Part shown: in pieces, positions 35,271-46,572 of the stretch
Numbering within the stretch: position 1 is the first letter of the stretch
How the letters are laid out: every line of letters begins with the position of its first letter
Assembly: GCF_009659535.1 (NCBI RefSeq)
Contig: NZ_VJZZ01000013.1
Location: 1-64,000, forward strand
Reading direction: 5' to 3'
Source: Aggregicoccus sp. 17bor-14
GTDB taxonomy: Bacteria > Myxococcota > Myxococcia > Myxococcales > Myxococcaceae
Length of the DNA: 64,000 nucleotides
Notes under the pieces: model-generated
Databases searched by the model: none
Told to the model about the DNA's origin: nothing
The model's input: the letters and a program-made list of their open reading frames with translations, nothing else
Translations under genes and position numbers: made by a program

Positions 35271-36316
35271 GCTCCTGGGGAAGACGGACGGGACGGGCTC
35301 CCGTCGCATGCGCCCAGCACCCCGGGGCGCTGCCCTGCGCGGCGCTCCGGGGATGCGACAGAGAGGGGGTGTCGGGCCGAGTGCTGTGCGACGCTAAATA
35401 CAAACCTCGGGAGTTTTCAAAACCCCCGAGGTTTGTCGTTAGCTCCGCACCGACCTGCGACCGGGAGGGTGCCCCCCTTCCCCTCCGCCGGCCGTGGACG
35501 AAGTGTTCCGTCCAGCGCTCACGGGACCGACTGTCCCGTCGTCACGTCGAAGCGGTGGACGCGCTCTCGATGCCACGGCAGTCCATCGAGAGTCACGACG
35601 GTGTACCGCCCCTCTGCGTCGATGCCCTCGCAGCGCCCCCAGCACCAGTGGGAGACGGTGGGCAGGAGCAGCCAGAAGTGCTCGACCAGCTCGTCGAGCC
35701 GAACGGCGCGAATCAGCCTTCCGCGCTCGAAGAACCGGAGCATCGTTTCTGCACGGTCGTAGTCGCGCGGCAGCAGGTCCTGGCCATCGAAGCCGACGAC
35801 CAGGTGGTCCCCGTCGTCCGAGAGCGATGCCTCGCGGAACCAGCCCGGCATCTCCCAGGAGAAGCGCTCCGACCCATCGGATGCCACGCGCACCACGGTG
35901 GTGCGCCAGGCCTTCGGATCCGTCCGCGCGCAGAAGCGGCCGCTGCGTGAGCAGACCCGCCGTGCACTGGGTGGTGGCAGAGGCTCGTCGGCACGCGAGG
36001 ATCCGGTGGCAAGGAGGGCTCCGATGAGGGCGAGGCCCAGGAAGCGAGCGGCAGGAAGGCCCGGCGAGAGGTGCATGAGGTGCAGAACGCAGGAGGGCGC
36101 GCGGAGGTCTACGCCTCATCTCCCGGGACCTGCGGGCGGGCGGCACTTCCACGGACGAGAATGGCGGTTCTACTCGGCCGCTCCTGCCTCCGCCGAACCC
36201 GCACGCGCGTGCACTTCGACGAAGCCCTGAGCCTCCCCGGAACGCCGCGCAGGCCGGCGCCCCCTCGCGCTCGGCGCAAGCGAAAGGAGGCCGTCCCACC
36301 CGTCTTCCTCCGAGCC
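35271..36316. mobile_element. Composite inverted-repeat element B with cargo gene
   Basis: The element is about 1,046 bp. The left arm (about 35271-35355) and right arm (about 36232-36316) are imperfect inverted copies (about 83 bp). Next to the left arm are the conserved GTGTCGGGCCGAGTGCTGTG block, a palindrome of about 50 bp at 35393-35443 and GCACCGACCTGCG; next to the right arm is a perfect GCACGCGCGTGC palindrome (36201-36212). The middle holds a minus-strand gene (35519-36076). The cargo-free relatives A and C are about 370 bp long. It accounts for the long gaps on either side of the cargo gene. Confidence 0.75.
35519..36076 (-). CDS. Exported protein inside inverted-repeat element B
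   Basis: The protein has 185 residues with a signal peptide (LGLALIGALLATGSSRADE). The mature part repeats a short strand pattern with WHRERVHRFDVTTGQSV, LVVGFDGQDLLPRDYD and WCWGRCEGIDAEGRYTVV, which looks like partial beta-propeller blades. I do not recognise the family. Third positions carry more A/T than the neighbouring genes by eye. It lies between the two inverted arms of a repeat element that elsewhere in the window has no gene. Confidence 0.55.
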   Translation of the reverse strand: MHLSPGLPAARFLGLALIGALLATGSSRADEPLPPPSARRVCSRSGRFCARTDPKAWRTTVVRVASDGSERFSWEMPGWFREASLSDDGDHLVVGFDGQDLLPRDYDRAETMLRFFERGRLIRAVRLDELVEHFWLLLPTVSHWCWGRCEGIDAEGRYTVVTLDGLPWHRERVHRFDVTTGQSVP

Positions 36317-36396
36317 CCTCCCCTCCGAATGGCCTCGACGCCGCACCCGCAATGGACGGGCCCCACCCGCCCGCATCCGGACTACCCTCCGCGGGC

Positions 36397-37359
36397 ATGT
36401 CCCGCCCCACGACGCGCGTCCTCGCGGTGCTCGAGCTGCTGCAGACGCATGGGCGGCTGAGCGGCGCGGAGCTGGCGGCGCGCCTCGAGGTGGACCGCCG
36501 CACGGTGCGCCGCTACATCGCGGCGCTCGAGGAGCTGGGCATCCCGCTCACGGCGGAGCGCGGGCGCGATGGCCACTACGGCCTCGTGGCCGGCTTCAAG
36601 CTGCCGCCGATGATGTTCACCGACGACGAGGCGCTCGCGCTCTCCGTGGGGCTGCTCGCCGCGCGCGGGCTGGGGCTCGCGGAGGGCGCGCCCGCGGTGG
36701 CGAGCGCCCAGGCGAAGCTGGAGCGGGTGATGCCCGCGGGGCTGAAGCGGCGCGTGCGCGCGGTGGACGAGACGGTGGCGCTCGAGCTCGCGCGCCCCCG
36801 CGAGCCCGCGCGCGACAACGCGGCGCTGGTGTCGCTCGCAGCGGCCGCGCAGGCGCAGGAGCGCGTGCGGCTGCGCTACGCCGCGGCGGCCGCGAGCGGC
36901 GAGGAGACGGAGCGCGACTTCGACCCCTTCGGCCTCGCGTACCGCCAGGGGCGCTGGTACGTGGTGGGCACCTGCCACCTGCGCGGCGGGCTGCGCAGCT
37001 TCCGGCTGGACCGCGTGCGCGGCGTGGTGCCGCAGGGGCTGCACTTCGAGCGCCCGCGCGACTTCGACGCGCTCGCGCACCTCACGCGCTCGCTCGCCAC
37101 GCTGCCGCGCGCGCACGCGGTGCAGGTACTGCTGCGCACGGACCTGGAGCGCGCGCGGCGCGAGGTGGCGCCCTCCTTCGGCGTGCTCGAGCCCGCGCCG
37201 GGCGGGGTGCTGCTGCGCACCGAGGCGGAGGAGCTGCCGTGGGTGGCGCGCGAGCTCTCGCGCCTGTCCTTCCCCTTCGAGGTGCAGCAGCCCGCGGCCC
37301 TGCGCGACGTGCTCGCCGAGCACGCGCGCCGGCTGCTCGCGCTCGCGCGGGGCGCCTAG
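36397..37359 (+). CDS. WYL-domain (YafY-type) transcriptional regulator
   Basis: The protein has 320 residues from the ATG at 36397. An N-terminal HTH_11-type domain (LAVLELLQTHGRLSGAELAARL, VDRRTVRRYIAAL) is followed by a WYL domain with FDPFGLAYRQGRWYVVGTC and LRSFRLDRV, then a C-terminal WCX extension. WYL regulators bind small nucleic acids or ligands to control stress and defence genes. The target is unknown, and the next gene is convergent. Its stop shares CTAG (37356-37359) with that gene. Confidence 0.88.
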   Translation: MSRPTTRVLAVLELLQTHGRLSGAELAARLEVDRRTVRRYIAALEELGIPLTAERGRDGHYGLVAGFKLPPMMFTDDEALALSVGLLAARGLGLAEGAPAVASAQAKLERVMPAGLKRRVRAVDETVALELARPREPARDNAALVSLAAAAQAQERVRLRYAAAAASGEETERDFDPFGLAYRQGRWYVVGTCHLRGGLRSFRLDRVRGVVPQGLHFERPRDFDALAHLTRSLATLPRAHAVQVLLRTDLERARREVAPSFGVLEPAPGGVLLRTEAEELPWVARELSRLSFPFEVQQPAALRDVLAEHARRLLALARGA

Positions 37360-37709
37360 CCGCGCCCCGGGTTCTTGCCGCGCCGGCCCACCGAGTGGGT
37401 GCGCTTGCCCTCGCCCTTGCCGCCAGTGACGCCGCCGCGCGCGATGCCGGTGGAGTAGGCCTTGGCGCGCCGGTTCGCCGTCACCTCGGTCTTGTTGAGC
37501 GGGCCGGCCGGCGCCTTCTTCGCGGTGCGCTTGCGCTGCATGCCCATCACCGGCACGGAGCCGCCGTCCAGCAGGGGGTCGGTGTGCAGCTTCTTGCGGC
37601 CGCCCGCCTTCTTCAGGTCGCGCTTCTTCATCGCCGGCTTCTTCGCGCGCGCCGCCCCACCGCCCGCGCTCCCCGCACGCTTCGTCGCCTGCTTCGCTCG
37701 CACCGCCAT
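37356..37709 (-). CDS. Small highly basic protein, possibly nucleic-acid binding
   Basis: The protein has 117 residues, with nearly a third Lys or Arg (AKKPAMKKRDLKKAGGRKK, GMQRKRTAKKAP, RRGKNPGRG) and many glycines. No domain is recognised. Low complexity and charge suggest an unstructured DNA- or RNA-associated protein. Coding status is supported by a plausible start and by the exact CTAG stop overlap with the convergent regulator. Confidence 0.5.
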   Translation of the reverse strand: MAVRAKQATKRAGSAGGGAARAKKPAMKKRDLKKAGGRKKLHTDPLLDGGSVPVMGMQRKRTAKKAPAGPLNKTEVTANRRAKAYSTGIARGGVTGGKGEGKRTHSVGRRGKNPGRG

Positions 37710-37960
37710 CGTGTGTGGCCTCCCTCGCCTCCTCTTCAGCTACGCACGGGAGGGAGCAACGGCCATCGTCCCGGGCAGCACCCATGCAGCGGCCGGGCGC
37801 CCACTCCCCGCAGAGGGGGCGAGCACTCGGGCTCCTGCTGGCACGCCCGCTGGGGCACCGCGCGCGGGGCGTCAGCCGCAGTGTCCGCCGGTCGCGCTCC
37901 CCGCCCGGGCCCCCGTGCCTAACCTTCTGAGCACACCCCCTCACCACTTCGGAGCACTCG

Positions 37961-38518
37961 ATGACGCCTGCGTTGTCCTCGACGGGTCTTGTCCTTCACA
38001 ACCTCGGCCTCGCCACCGCCTTCGGCGGCTCGCTGTTCGGCAAGGTGGCCCTCAACCCGGCGGTCTCCGCCATCTCGTCGGAAGAGGAGCGGGGCAAGGT
38101 CACGAACCTCGCCTGGAACGGCTACAACATCATCAACGCCGTCTCCATCGGCACCGCGGCGCTCACCTGGCTCTTCGGGCGCTCGCAGCTGAGTGGGCGC
38201 GAGATCGACAGCTCCACGCACGGCTTGGTGCTCGCGAAGGACGCGCTGCTGGGCGCCAGCGTGGCGCTGGGCGCGGCGAACATCTTCACCGGCGCCTTCC
38301 TCGCGAAGCAGGCCCCCGAGGGCGCCGTGCCCTCAGCCTCCGGCAACACCCCCACCGCCAACACGCCCGAGCCGGCGGTGAAGGCGATGCGGGCGATCAA
38401 CCTCATGGGCATCGCGAACCTCGCCACCATGGCGGGCGTGATTGCGCTCACCGCGGTCCTCAACATGAAGGCGGGCACCTCCAACAAGTGGTCGGTGCTC
38501 GCACGCTTCCTGCCGTAA
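37961..38518 (+). CDS. Four-helix membrane protein of unknown function
   Basis: The protein has 185 residues and about four hydrophobic segments (LVLHNLGLATAFGGSLFG, IINAVSIGTAALTWLF, KDALLGASVALGAANIFTGAFLA, INLMGIANLATMAGVIALTAV). The pattern of glycines and small residues suggests tightly packed helices. A strong stem-loop terminator follows at 38589-38625. I do not recognise a family. Confidence 0.6.
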   Translation: MTPALSSTGLVLHNLGLATAFGGSLFGKVALNPAVSAISSEEERGKVTNLAWNGYNIINAVSIGTAALTWLFGRSQLSGREIDSSTHGLVLAKDALLGASVALGAANIFTGAFLAKQAPEGAVPSASGNTPTANTPEPAVKAMRAINLMGIANLATMAGVIALTAVLNMKAGTSNKWSVLARFLP

Positions 38519-38588
38519 GGGCCCAGGACGGGGCGCGCCGCCGCGTGCGCGCGCGCACCCGCCCGGTTCAACAAGGTCGGGAAAGGCA

Positions 38589-38634
38589 GATGGGCAGGGC
38601 GCAGGGGATAGCGCCGCTGCCCATCCGTCTTTCT
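38589..38634 (+). terminator. Rho-independent terminator after 37961-38518
   Basis: GATGGGCAG (38589-38597) pairs with CTGCCCATC (38617-38625), and an inner GGCGC/GCGCC extends the stem. It is followed by CGTCTTTCT, a short T-rich run. It lies 70 bases past the stop codon of the membrane-protein gene. Confidence 0.7.
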
Positions 38635-38701
38635 GCGCCCCGCGCGGGTAGGGGCCCCGCCCACCTTCGCGCCCGGGGCTCGGCTGTGTAGTGTGCCGGG
38701 A

Positions 38702-39619
38702 ATGTTCTCCTCTCGACGGATCTCGTTCCACCGCCTCACCCTCCCCACCCTGCTCGCGCTGCTCTTCGCCGCGGGCGCGGCGCACGCCCAGGCCTCCCGC
38801 ACGTGGGTGTCCGGGGTGGGCGACGACGTGAACCCCTGCAGCCGCACCGCGCCCTGCAAGACCTTCGCGGGGGCGATCAGCAAGACGGCTGCCGGCGGGG
38901 AGATCGACGCGCTGGACCCGGGCGGCTTCGGCGCCGTCACCGTGACCAAGTCGATCACGATCGACGGCGCGGGGATGGGCAGCATCCTCGCCAGCGGCAC
39001 CATCGGCGTGGTGATCAACGCGCCGGGCGCCACGGTCATCCTGCGCAACCTGAGCATCAATGGCGCGGGCAGCACCGTCGGCACCCACGGCATCCGGGTG
39101 ATCGCGGCCGCGGCGGTCTACGTGGAGAACTGCACCCTCTTCGGCTTCAGTGGCAACCTGGTGTGGGTGGCGGCGCCGGCGGCGACCCAGGTCTTCGTGC
39201 GCAACAGCACGCTCAACGGCGACTGGAGCTCGGGCACGGCGAGCGGTAACGCGGCGAGCGCGCTGCGCATGGAGGGCGGCGCGGCGGTGGTGGAGAAGAG
39301 CCAGCTCGCGCGCGCGACCGTGGGCGTCTCGGCGCAGAACGACGCGAAGGTGGCGCTGCACGACTCCACGCTGGTGGGCCACGTGACGGCCGGGGTGCTC
39401 GCGCAGGGCAGCAGCCAGGTGCTGCTGGAGCGCGGCATGGTGGCGCAGAGTGGCACCGGCGTGCAGGCGGACGCGCCCGCGCAGGTGCGCCTGAGCGACG
39501 TGATGGTGGGCCAGAACACGCAGGGCCTCACGGGCAACGTGGCCTCCTTCGGCAACAACCGCGTGGCGGCCGGCAACGGCACCGACGGCGCCCCCTCCAC
39601 CCAGCTGCCCCAGAACTAG
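38702..39619 (+). CDS. Secreted right-handed beta-helix protein, copy 1
   Basis: The protein has 305 residues with a signal peptide (LTLPTLLALLFAAGAAHA). It begins with RTWVSGVGDDVNPCSRTAPC, a disulfide-bearing start shared with the next gene, then runs through repeating strand turns (VTVTKSITIDGAG, VILRNLSINGAGS, VYVENCTLFGF, VFVRNSTLNGD) of a pectate-lyase-like parallel beta-helix. No catalytic residues are identified, so it may be structural or carbohydrate-binding. It precedes its paralogue by five bases, forming a pair. Confidence 0.78.
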   Translation: MFSSRRISFHRLTLPTLLALLFAAGAAHAQASRTWVSGVGDDVNPCSRTAPCKTFAGAISKTAAGGEIDALDPGGFGAVTVTKSITIDGAGMGSILASGTIGVVINAPGATVILRNLSINGAGSTVGTHGIRVIAAAAVYVENCTLFGFSGNLVWVAAPAATQVFVRNSTLNGDWSSGTASGNAASALRMEGGAAVVEKSQLARATVGVSAQNDAKVALHDSTLVGHVTAGVLAQGSSQVLLERGMVAQSGTGVQADAPAQVRLSDVMVGQNTQGLTGNVASFGNNRVAAGNGTDGAPSTQLPQN

Positions 39620-39623
39620 ACCC

Positions 39624-41756
39624 ATGGCGTCCCCGGCGTTCCCACTTCGTCTTGCCCTCGCGGCCGCGCTGCTGTGCGCCGCCTCGCCCGCGTTCGCCCA
39701 GGCCACCCGCACGTGGGTGTCCGGCGTCGGCGACGACGTGAACCCCTGCAGCCGCACCGCACCCTGCCGCACCTTCGCCGGCGCCCTGCCCAAGACGGCC
39801 TCCGGCGGGGAGATCGACGCGCTGGACGCGGGCGACTTCGGCCCCGTCACCGTCACCCGCAGCGTCACCCTGGACGGGCGCGGCGTGGGCCGCGTGCTCG
39901 CCGAGGACGCGCACGCCGTGGTGGTGAACGCGCCGGGCGCCACCGTGGTGCTGCGCAACCTCTCGCTGCAGGGCGCGCGCAGCGGTTTGGACGGCCTGCG
40001 CGTACTCGCCGCGAGGAGCGTGCGCGTGGAGGACAGCCGCGTCTCCGGCTTCACCGGGGACGGGCTGCGCTTCACGCCGGACGCGGGCGGGCAGCTGCTG
40101 CTGCGCAACGTGAGCAGCGCGGACAACGCGGGCGCGGGCCTGCGCGTGGGCAGCCTCTCGGGCAGCGCGGTGGCCTTCCTCGAGCGCGCGAGCCTGCAGC
40201 GCGGCAGCCAGGGCCTCGTGGTGGAGGCGGGCGGGCGCGCCACCGCGTACGACGTGACGGCCTCCGGCAACGCGGGCGCGGGCCTGGGGGTGCGCGCCTC
40301 GGGTGCGGGCGCGAGCGCGGAGCTCAACGTGGAGCGCGCGCAGCTGAGCCACAACGCCCTCGCCCTGGAGGCCGTGGGCCTGCGGGGTGCGAGCGCGCAG
40401 GTGCGGCTCTCGCGCGCCACCGCGCTCGGCAGCAGCCTTGCTCCGACGCGCCTCGCGGGTGAGGGCAGCCTCGGCAGCTACGGCAACAACCGCCTGGACG
40501 GCCTGGGCGCGGCCGCATGCACGCTCGAGCCCGCGGCGCTCGCCCCGGCCGCGCTGGAGACGGCGTACGGCCCCGTGGAGCTCGCGCTGCGCGGCGGGCT
40601 GGGCCGCGCGCAGCTCAGCCTCACCGGCGCGCTGCCGCGCGGCATGCAGGCCTCGGGCGGCGTGCTCGAGGGTACGCCCACCGAGGGCGGCGACTTCCCC
40701 CTCACCCTCACCGGCACGGACGACAACGGCTGCAGCGTGCAGCGGAGCCTGGTGCTCAGCGTGCCCTGCCCCGCCACCTCGGTGGACCCGGACAGCGTGC
40801 CGGGCGCCACCGCGGGCGAGCCCTACGAGGGCCCCCTCTTCAGCCACACGGGCGCCCAGGCCCCCAGCACACTGCAGCTGATGGGCACGCTGCCCATCGG
40901 GCTCGGGCTGGTGGACGGGCGGCTGAAGGGCCTGCCCACCCAGCCGGGCACCTTCCTCTTCCGCGTGGGCGCCACGGATGCGCACCGCTGCGCGGCGGAG
41001 CGCAGCTACACGCTCGAGGTGGTGCGCCCCGCGGACTACCAGGACACCACCGCGCAGCTCTCCGCCACGCCGAGCCCGGCCGCGTACGGGCAGAGCCTCA
41101 CCCTCACCGCGCGGCTCGCGGTGGCGAGCGGCGAGCCCACCGGCAGCGTGGCCTTCTTCGCGACGCAGGGCGCGGGCCCCGAGCGTGCGCTGGGTGTGGC
41201 GCCCGTGAGCGCGCGCGGGGCGAGCCTCGTGGCGCCCTCCCTCGAGCCGGGCGCCTACAGCCTGCGCGCGGTGTACTCGGGGGACGCGCACTTCAGCGGC
41301 GCGGAGGCCCCTGCGCTCGCGCTGAAGGTGTCGCCTGCGCAGACGCAGACCGCGCTCGCCTCGGCGGGCCCGGTGGACCTGGACACCCCGGCGCGCCTCA
41401 GCGCCACCGTGACCTCGAGCGGGGCCGCGGGCACCCCCACGGGCCTCGTCACCTTCCGCGAGGGCGAGCGCGTGCTGGGCAGCGCCGCACTGGATGCGGC
41501 GGGCGTGGCCACGCTGGAGGCGAGCCTGCTCGGCGCGGGCACCCACTCGCTCGTGGCCGCCTACGCGGGCGCGGAGCGCTACCTGCCCAGCACCTCCGCG
41601 CCGCTCGCGCAGGAGGTGCGCAGCGCGCGGGTGGAGGCGCAGGGCTGCGGCTGCAGCGAGGCGAGCGCTCCGGGACTCGCCTCGCCGCTGCTCCTGCTCG
41701 CGCTGCGGGCGCTGCGGCGCCGGCGCCGCACGGAGGGCGGCGAGCGCGCGCCGTAG
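39624..41756 (+). CDS. Secreted beta-helix and Ig-like repeat protein with MYXO-CTERM-like tail
   Basis: The protein has 710 residues with a signal peptide. The first 290 residues are a beta-helix paralogous to the preceding gene (same RTWVSGVGDDVNPCSRTAPC start). Two putative Ig-like units of the He_PIG type follow (SLTGALPRGMQASGGVLEGT, LMGTLPIGLGLVDGRLKGL), then two bacterial Ig-like units (for example GTPTGLVTFREGERVLG). The end, GCGCSEASAPGLASPLLLLA plus an Arg run, is a MYXO-CTERM-like sorting signal: cysteine motif, hydrophobic helix, basic tail, expected to be cleaved by myxosortase for surface display. It is therefore probably cell-surface anchored while copy 1 is released. Confidence 0.82.
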   Translation: MASPAFPLRLALAAALLCAASPAFAQATRTWVSGVGDDVNPCSRTAPCRTFAGALPKTASGGEIDALDAGDFGPVTVTRSVTLDGRGVGRVLAEDAHAVVVNAPGATVVLRNLSLQGARSGLDGLRVLAARSVRVEDSRVSGFTGDGLRFTPDAGGQLLLRNVSSADNAGAGLRVGSLSGSAVAFLERASLQRGSQGLVVEAGGRATAYDVTASGNAGAGLGVRASGAGASAELNVERAQLSHNALALEAVGLRGASAQVRLSRATALGSSLAPTRLAGEGSLGSYGNNRLDGLGAAACTLEPAALAPAALETAYGPVELALRGGLGRAQLSLTGALPRGMQASGGVLEGTPTEGGDFPLTLTGTDDNGCSVQRSLVLSVPCPATSVDPDSVPGATAGEPYEGPLFSHTGAQAPSTLQLMGTLPIGLGLVDGRLKGLPTQPGTFLFRVGATDAHRCAAERSYTLEVVRPADYQDTTAQLSATPSPAAYGQSLTLTARLAVASGEPTGSVAFFATQGAGPERALGVAPVSARGASLVAPSLEPGAYSLRAVYSGDAHFSGAEAPALALKVSPAQTQTALASAGPVDLDTPARLSATVTSSGAAGTPTGLVTFREGERVLGSAALDAAGVATLEASLLGAGTHSLVAAYAGAERYLPSTSAPLAQEVRSARVEAQGCGCSEASAPGLASPLLLLALRALRRRRRTEGGERAP

Positions 41757-41912
41757 CGGGCGGGGCGCCAGTCGAGCGCCCTCCCGCGCCACCGACTGGC
41801 CGCCTCTCGCGATGCTGCACCGCGCGTGAGACCAGGGTGCCATGGGCCCGGCGCGCGCCCCTTCCCATCTCTAGAGGAGGCGGGCGGGGGCGTGCGGCGA
41901 GGGCACGTGGCC

Positions 41913-42527
41913 ATGGGCGAGCTACGGCACAGCACAGGGGCAGCAGAGACGGGCTACGTCGGGCGCCTGGAGGCGGAGCTGAGGGCGGCCGACGACGAGC
42001 TGGCGGAGCTGGAGCGCTCGCTGCAGCTCGCCGGCGGGGCAGAGGACGTACCCGAGCTCGCCTGGGCGCGCGCCCGCTGGGAGGCGCTCGGGGGCTGGGT
42101 GCAGGCGCTGCACCGGCGTGACGGGCGCGCCGCGGGCCAGCCCTTCACCCCCGAGGACTCCCTGCACGCGCACGCGGAAGGGGCGCGCTCGGCGCTCCTG
42201 CGCGCGCGGCTGGAGGTGCACGAGCGGCTGCAGCTGCTGCGCCAGGACCTCGCCTTCCGCGCCGAGGCCCACCTGCGCGCGCTCGAGGACGGCTACGCGC
42301 GCGCCGAGGCGGAGGTGGCGCGCTCGCCCCACCCGAGCGCCGCGCTGGGGCTGTCGCTCGCGTGGCTGCGCTGCGAGCTGCACGCCACCTGGCGGCTGCT
42401 GGAGCGGATGCTGCGCAGCGAGGACCGGGAGTGGGCCCGGACCCGCCGCGACTTCGAGCGCGCACTCGAGGCCCTGTCTCACAGCGCACAGCGCCTGCTG
42501 CCCGCCGAGCGCGTGCGCTACGCCTGA
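41913..42527 (+). CDS. Helical protein of unknown function
   Basis: The protein has 204 residues from the ATG at 41913; upstream in-frame starts exist. It is rich in Glu, Arg, Leu and Ala with heptad-like spacing (LEAELRAADDELAELERSLQL, ARLEVHERLQLLRQDL), suggesting coiled coil. It resembles the following gene in the positions of LEAEIDRLE-type and LQRHTRLLQ-type segments, so the two may be distant paralogues. No signal peptide. Confidence 0.5.
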   Translation: MGELRHSTGAAETGYVGRLEAELRAADDELAELERSLQLAGGAEDVPELAWARARWEALGGWVQALHRRDGRAAGQPFTPEDSLHAHAEGARSALLRARLEVHERLQLLRQDLAFRAEAHLRALEDGYARAEAEVARSPHPSAALGLSLAWLRCELHATWRLLERMLRSEDREWARTRRDFERALEALSHSAQRLLPAERVRYA

Positions 42528-42665
42528 AGCGTCCAGCAGCTCACCCGCCGGCCGGGAGTCCGACCCGGGTCCCATGCACGAAGGGGCGTGAGGACCCATG
42601 CTCCTCCGCAGTGGGGACGCGCCGCGCAGCGCCAGGCCACCCGTGCGCGCCCAGGGAGCCACACC

Positions 42666-43013
42666 GTGGAGCAGACTCAGCTCACCCAGCTACACGCGCA
42701 GTACACCCAGCGCCAGGCGCAGGACCTGCGCTACCTCGAGGCGGAGATCGACCGGCTGGAGCTGGGCACCCCCGGCAGCGAGGCCAACAGCTGGCAGGCG
42801 ACGCGCGCGGAGCTGGACTCCCTGCGCGAGGACCTGCGCGCCGCGTGGGAGGGGCTCGAGCAGCTGGGCCGCCTCGCCGCCGACTCGCAGGCCTGGCACC
42901 GCGCCCGCGAGCTGTACCTGCAGCGCCACACCCGGCTGCTGCAGCGCACGCTCGCGCTGGGCGGCGCGGCGGCGGGCGCCGCGGCCGAAGAGGCGGCCGC
43001 GGCGGCGCACTAG
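42666..43013 (+). CDS. Small coiled-coil protein, unknown function
   Basis: The protein has 115 residues from a GTG at 42666 with a GGGAG site eight bases upstream. Nearly all of it is charged amphipathic helix (DLRYLEAEIDRLELGTPGSE, LDSLREDLRAAWEGLEQLG), with an Ala-rich tail. The convergent gyrB stop lies four bases past its own. Function unknown. Confidence 0.5.
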   Translation: MEQTQLTQLHAQYTQRQAQDLRYLEAEIDRLELGTPGSEANSWQATRAELDSLREDLRAAWEGLEQLGRLAADSQAWHRARELYLQRHTRLLQRTLALGGAAAGAAAEEAAAAAH

Positions 43014-43017
43014 CGCC

Positions 43018-45546
<2,529 letters not shown>

Positions 45547-45664
45547 TCACAACAGAACGGACAAGCTTAACGAGCCCGCGCAAAGCTGCAGAAACATTCG
45601 GGAAAGAGGCTCCAGACCGCCTGCCCGGCAGGCGGGCGCGGCGGGGGCCCTCCGGACCGCCATT

Positions 45665-46135
45665 TCAGGCGTCGTACGCCGGGGTCGGGACGCGCTCCTC
45701 GAGCGCCTGGGCGAGCGCCTCGAAGTGGGCCGCGTCCGCGAAGAGCTGGCGGCTCACCCGCACGCTTCCGGCCCCTTCCGCGCCCTCGCCCTGCAGCCAC
45801 AGCGCGAGCACGCCGCCCCTACGGCCGGTGCGCCGCACGCGCGCGATCTGCCCCCACGCGAGCGCCACCGGCTCGGCGGCGAAGGGGCGCGCCACGCTCA
45901 CCCCGCGCGTGGCCAGCACCACGCCCCAACCCGCGCGCGGCCGCAGCCGGAAGCGCGCGAGGAGGAAGAGCAGGAGCAGGCCTGCGCTCAAGCCCGCGCG
46001 CACGAGCGCCGGGCGGCCGCCGCCGGCGCGCGCCGCCGCGAGCGAGGCGGCGCACAGCACCGCGAGCGCACAGGCGCCGAGGAAGAGGAGGAGCCGGGTG
46101 CGGCGCGGGTCGTAGGCGAAGAAGCGGGCGTCCAT
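45665..46135 (-). CDS. Two-helix membrane protein with PH-like domain
   Basis: The protein has 156 residues. Two adjacent hydrophobic helices (about 15-35 and 45-62) are followed by a soluble beta-strand domain with GWGVVLATRGVSVARPF and VALAWGQIARVRRTGRRGGV, the pattern of bacterial PH-like (DUF304-type) membrane proteins. Function unknown. Confidence 0.55.
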   Translation of the reverse strand: MDARFFAYDPRRTRLLLFLGACALAVLCAASLAAARAGGGRPALVRAGLSAGLLLLFLLARFRLRPRAGWGVVLATRGVSVARPFAAEPVALAWGQIARVRRTGRRGGVLALWLQGEGAEGAGSVRVSRQLFADAAHFEALAQALEERVPTPAYDA

Positions 46136-46197
46136 GCGGTAGGGCTAGAGGTACTGCCGGCGCGCGCCCGGCGCCAGCGCAGCCTCAGGCCCGGTCT

Positions 46198-46572
46198 TCA
46201 GGCCCTGTCGACGAGCTGCCGCTCCACGAGGTCCAGCAGCCCCTCCACGCTCACCGGCTTGCGCAGGTAGCCGGAGGCGCCCAGCTCCTTCGCCGTGCGC
46301 TCCACGTCCACCGAGGCGCTGAAGATGACCACCTTGAGGCCGGCGTACGTGGCGTCCGCGTGCGCGGCGCGCAGGAAGCTGCGCCCGTCCATCACCGGCA
46401 TCATCATGTCCAGCAGCAGCAGGTCCGGCAGCCGCTCGCGCGTGCGCAGCAGCTCGAGCGCGTGGGCGCCGTCGCGCGCGCCCTGCACCTCGAAGCCCGC
46501 GTCGCTCAGCACCTCCTGCAGGGTCTCGCGCAGGTCCGCGTCGTCGTCCACGACCATCAGGGAGCGGGCCAT
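46198..46572 (-). CDS. Single-domain response regulator
   Basis: The protein has 124 residues, a stand-alone receiver. MVVDDDAD holds the acidic pocket, LLLLDMMMPVMDG the phospho-acceptor Asp55, and YLRKPVS the conserved lysine. Its ATG overlaps the upstream kinase stop (TGATG), so the two are translationally coupled; it is the last gene of the six-gene KaiC/two-component operon. With no output domain it probably works by protein interaction, in the manner of CheY. Confidence 0.9.
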   Translation of the reverse strand: MARSLMVVDDDADLRETLQEVLSDAGFEVQGARDGAHALELLRTRERLPDLLLLDMMMPVMDGRSFLRAAHADATYAGLKVVIFSASVDVERTAKELGASGYLRKPVSVEGLLDLVERQLVDRA

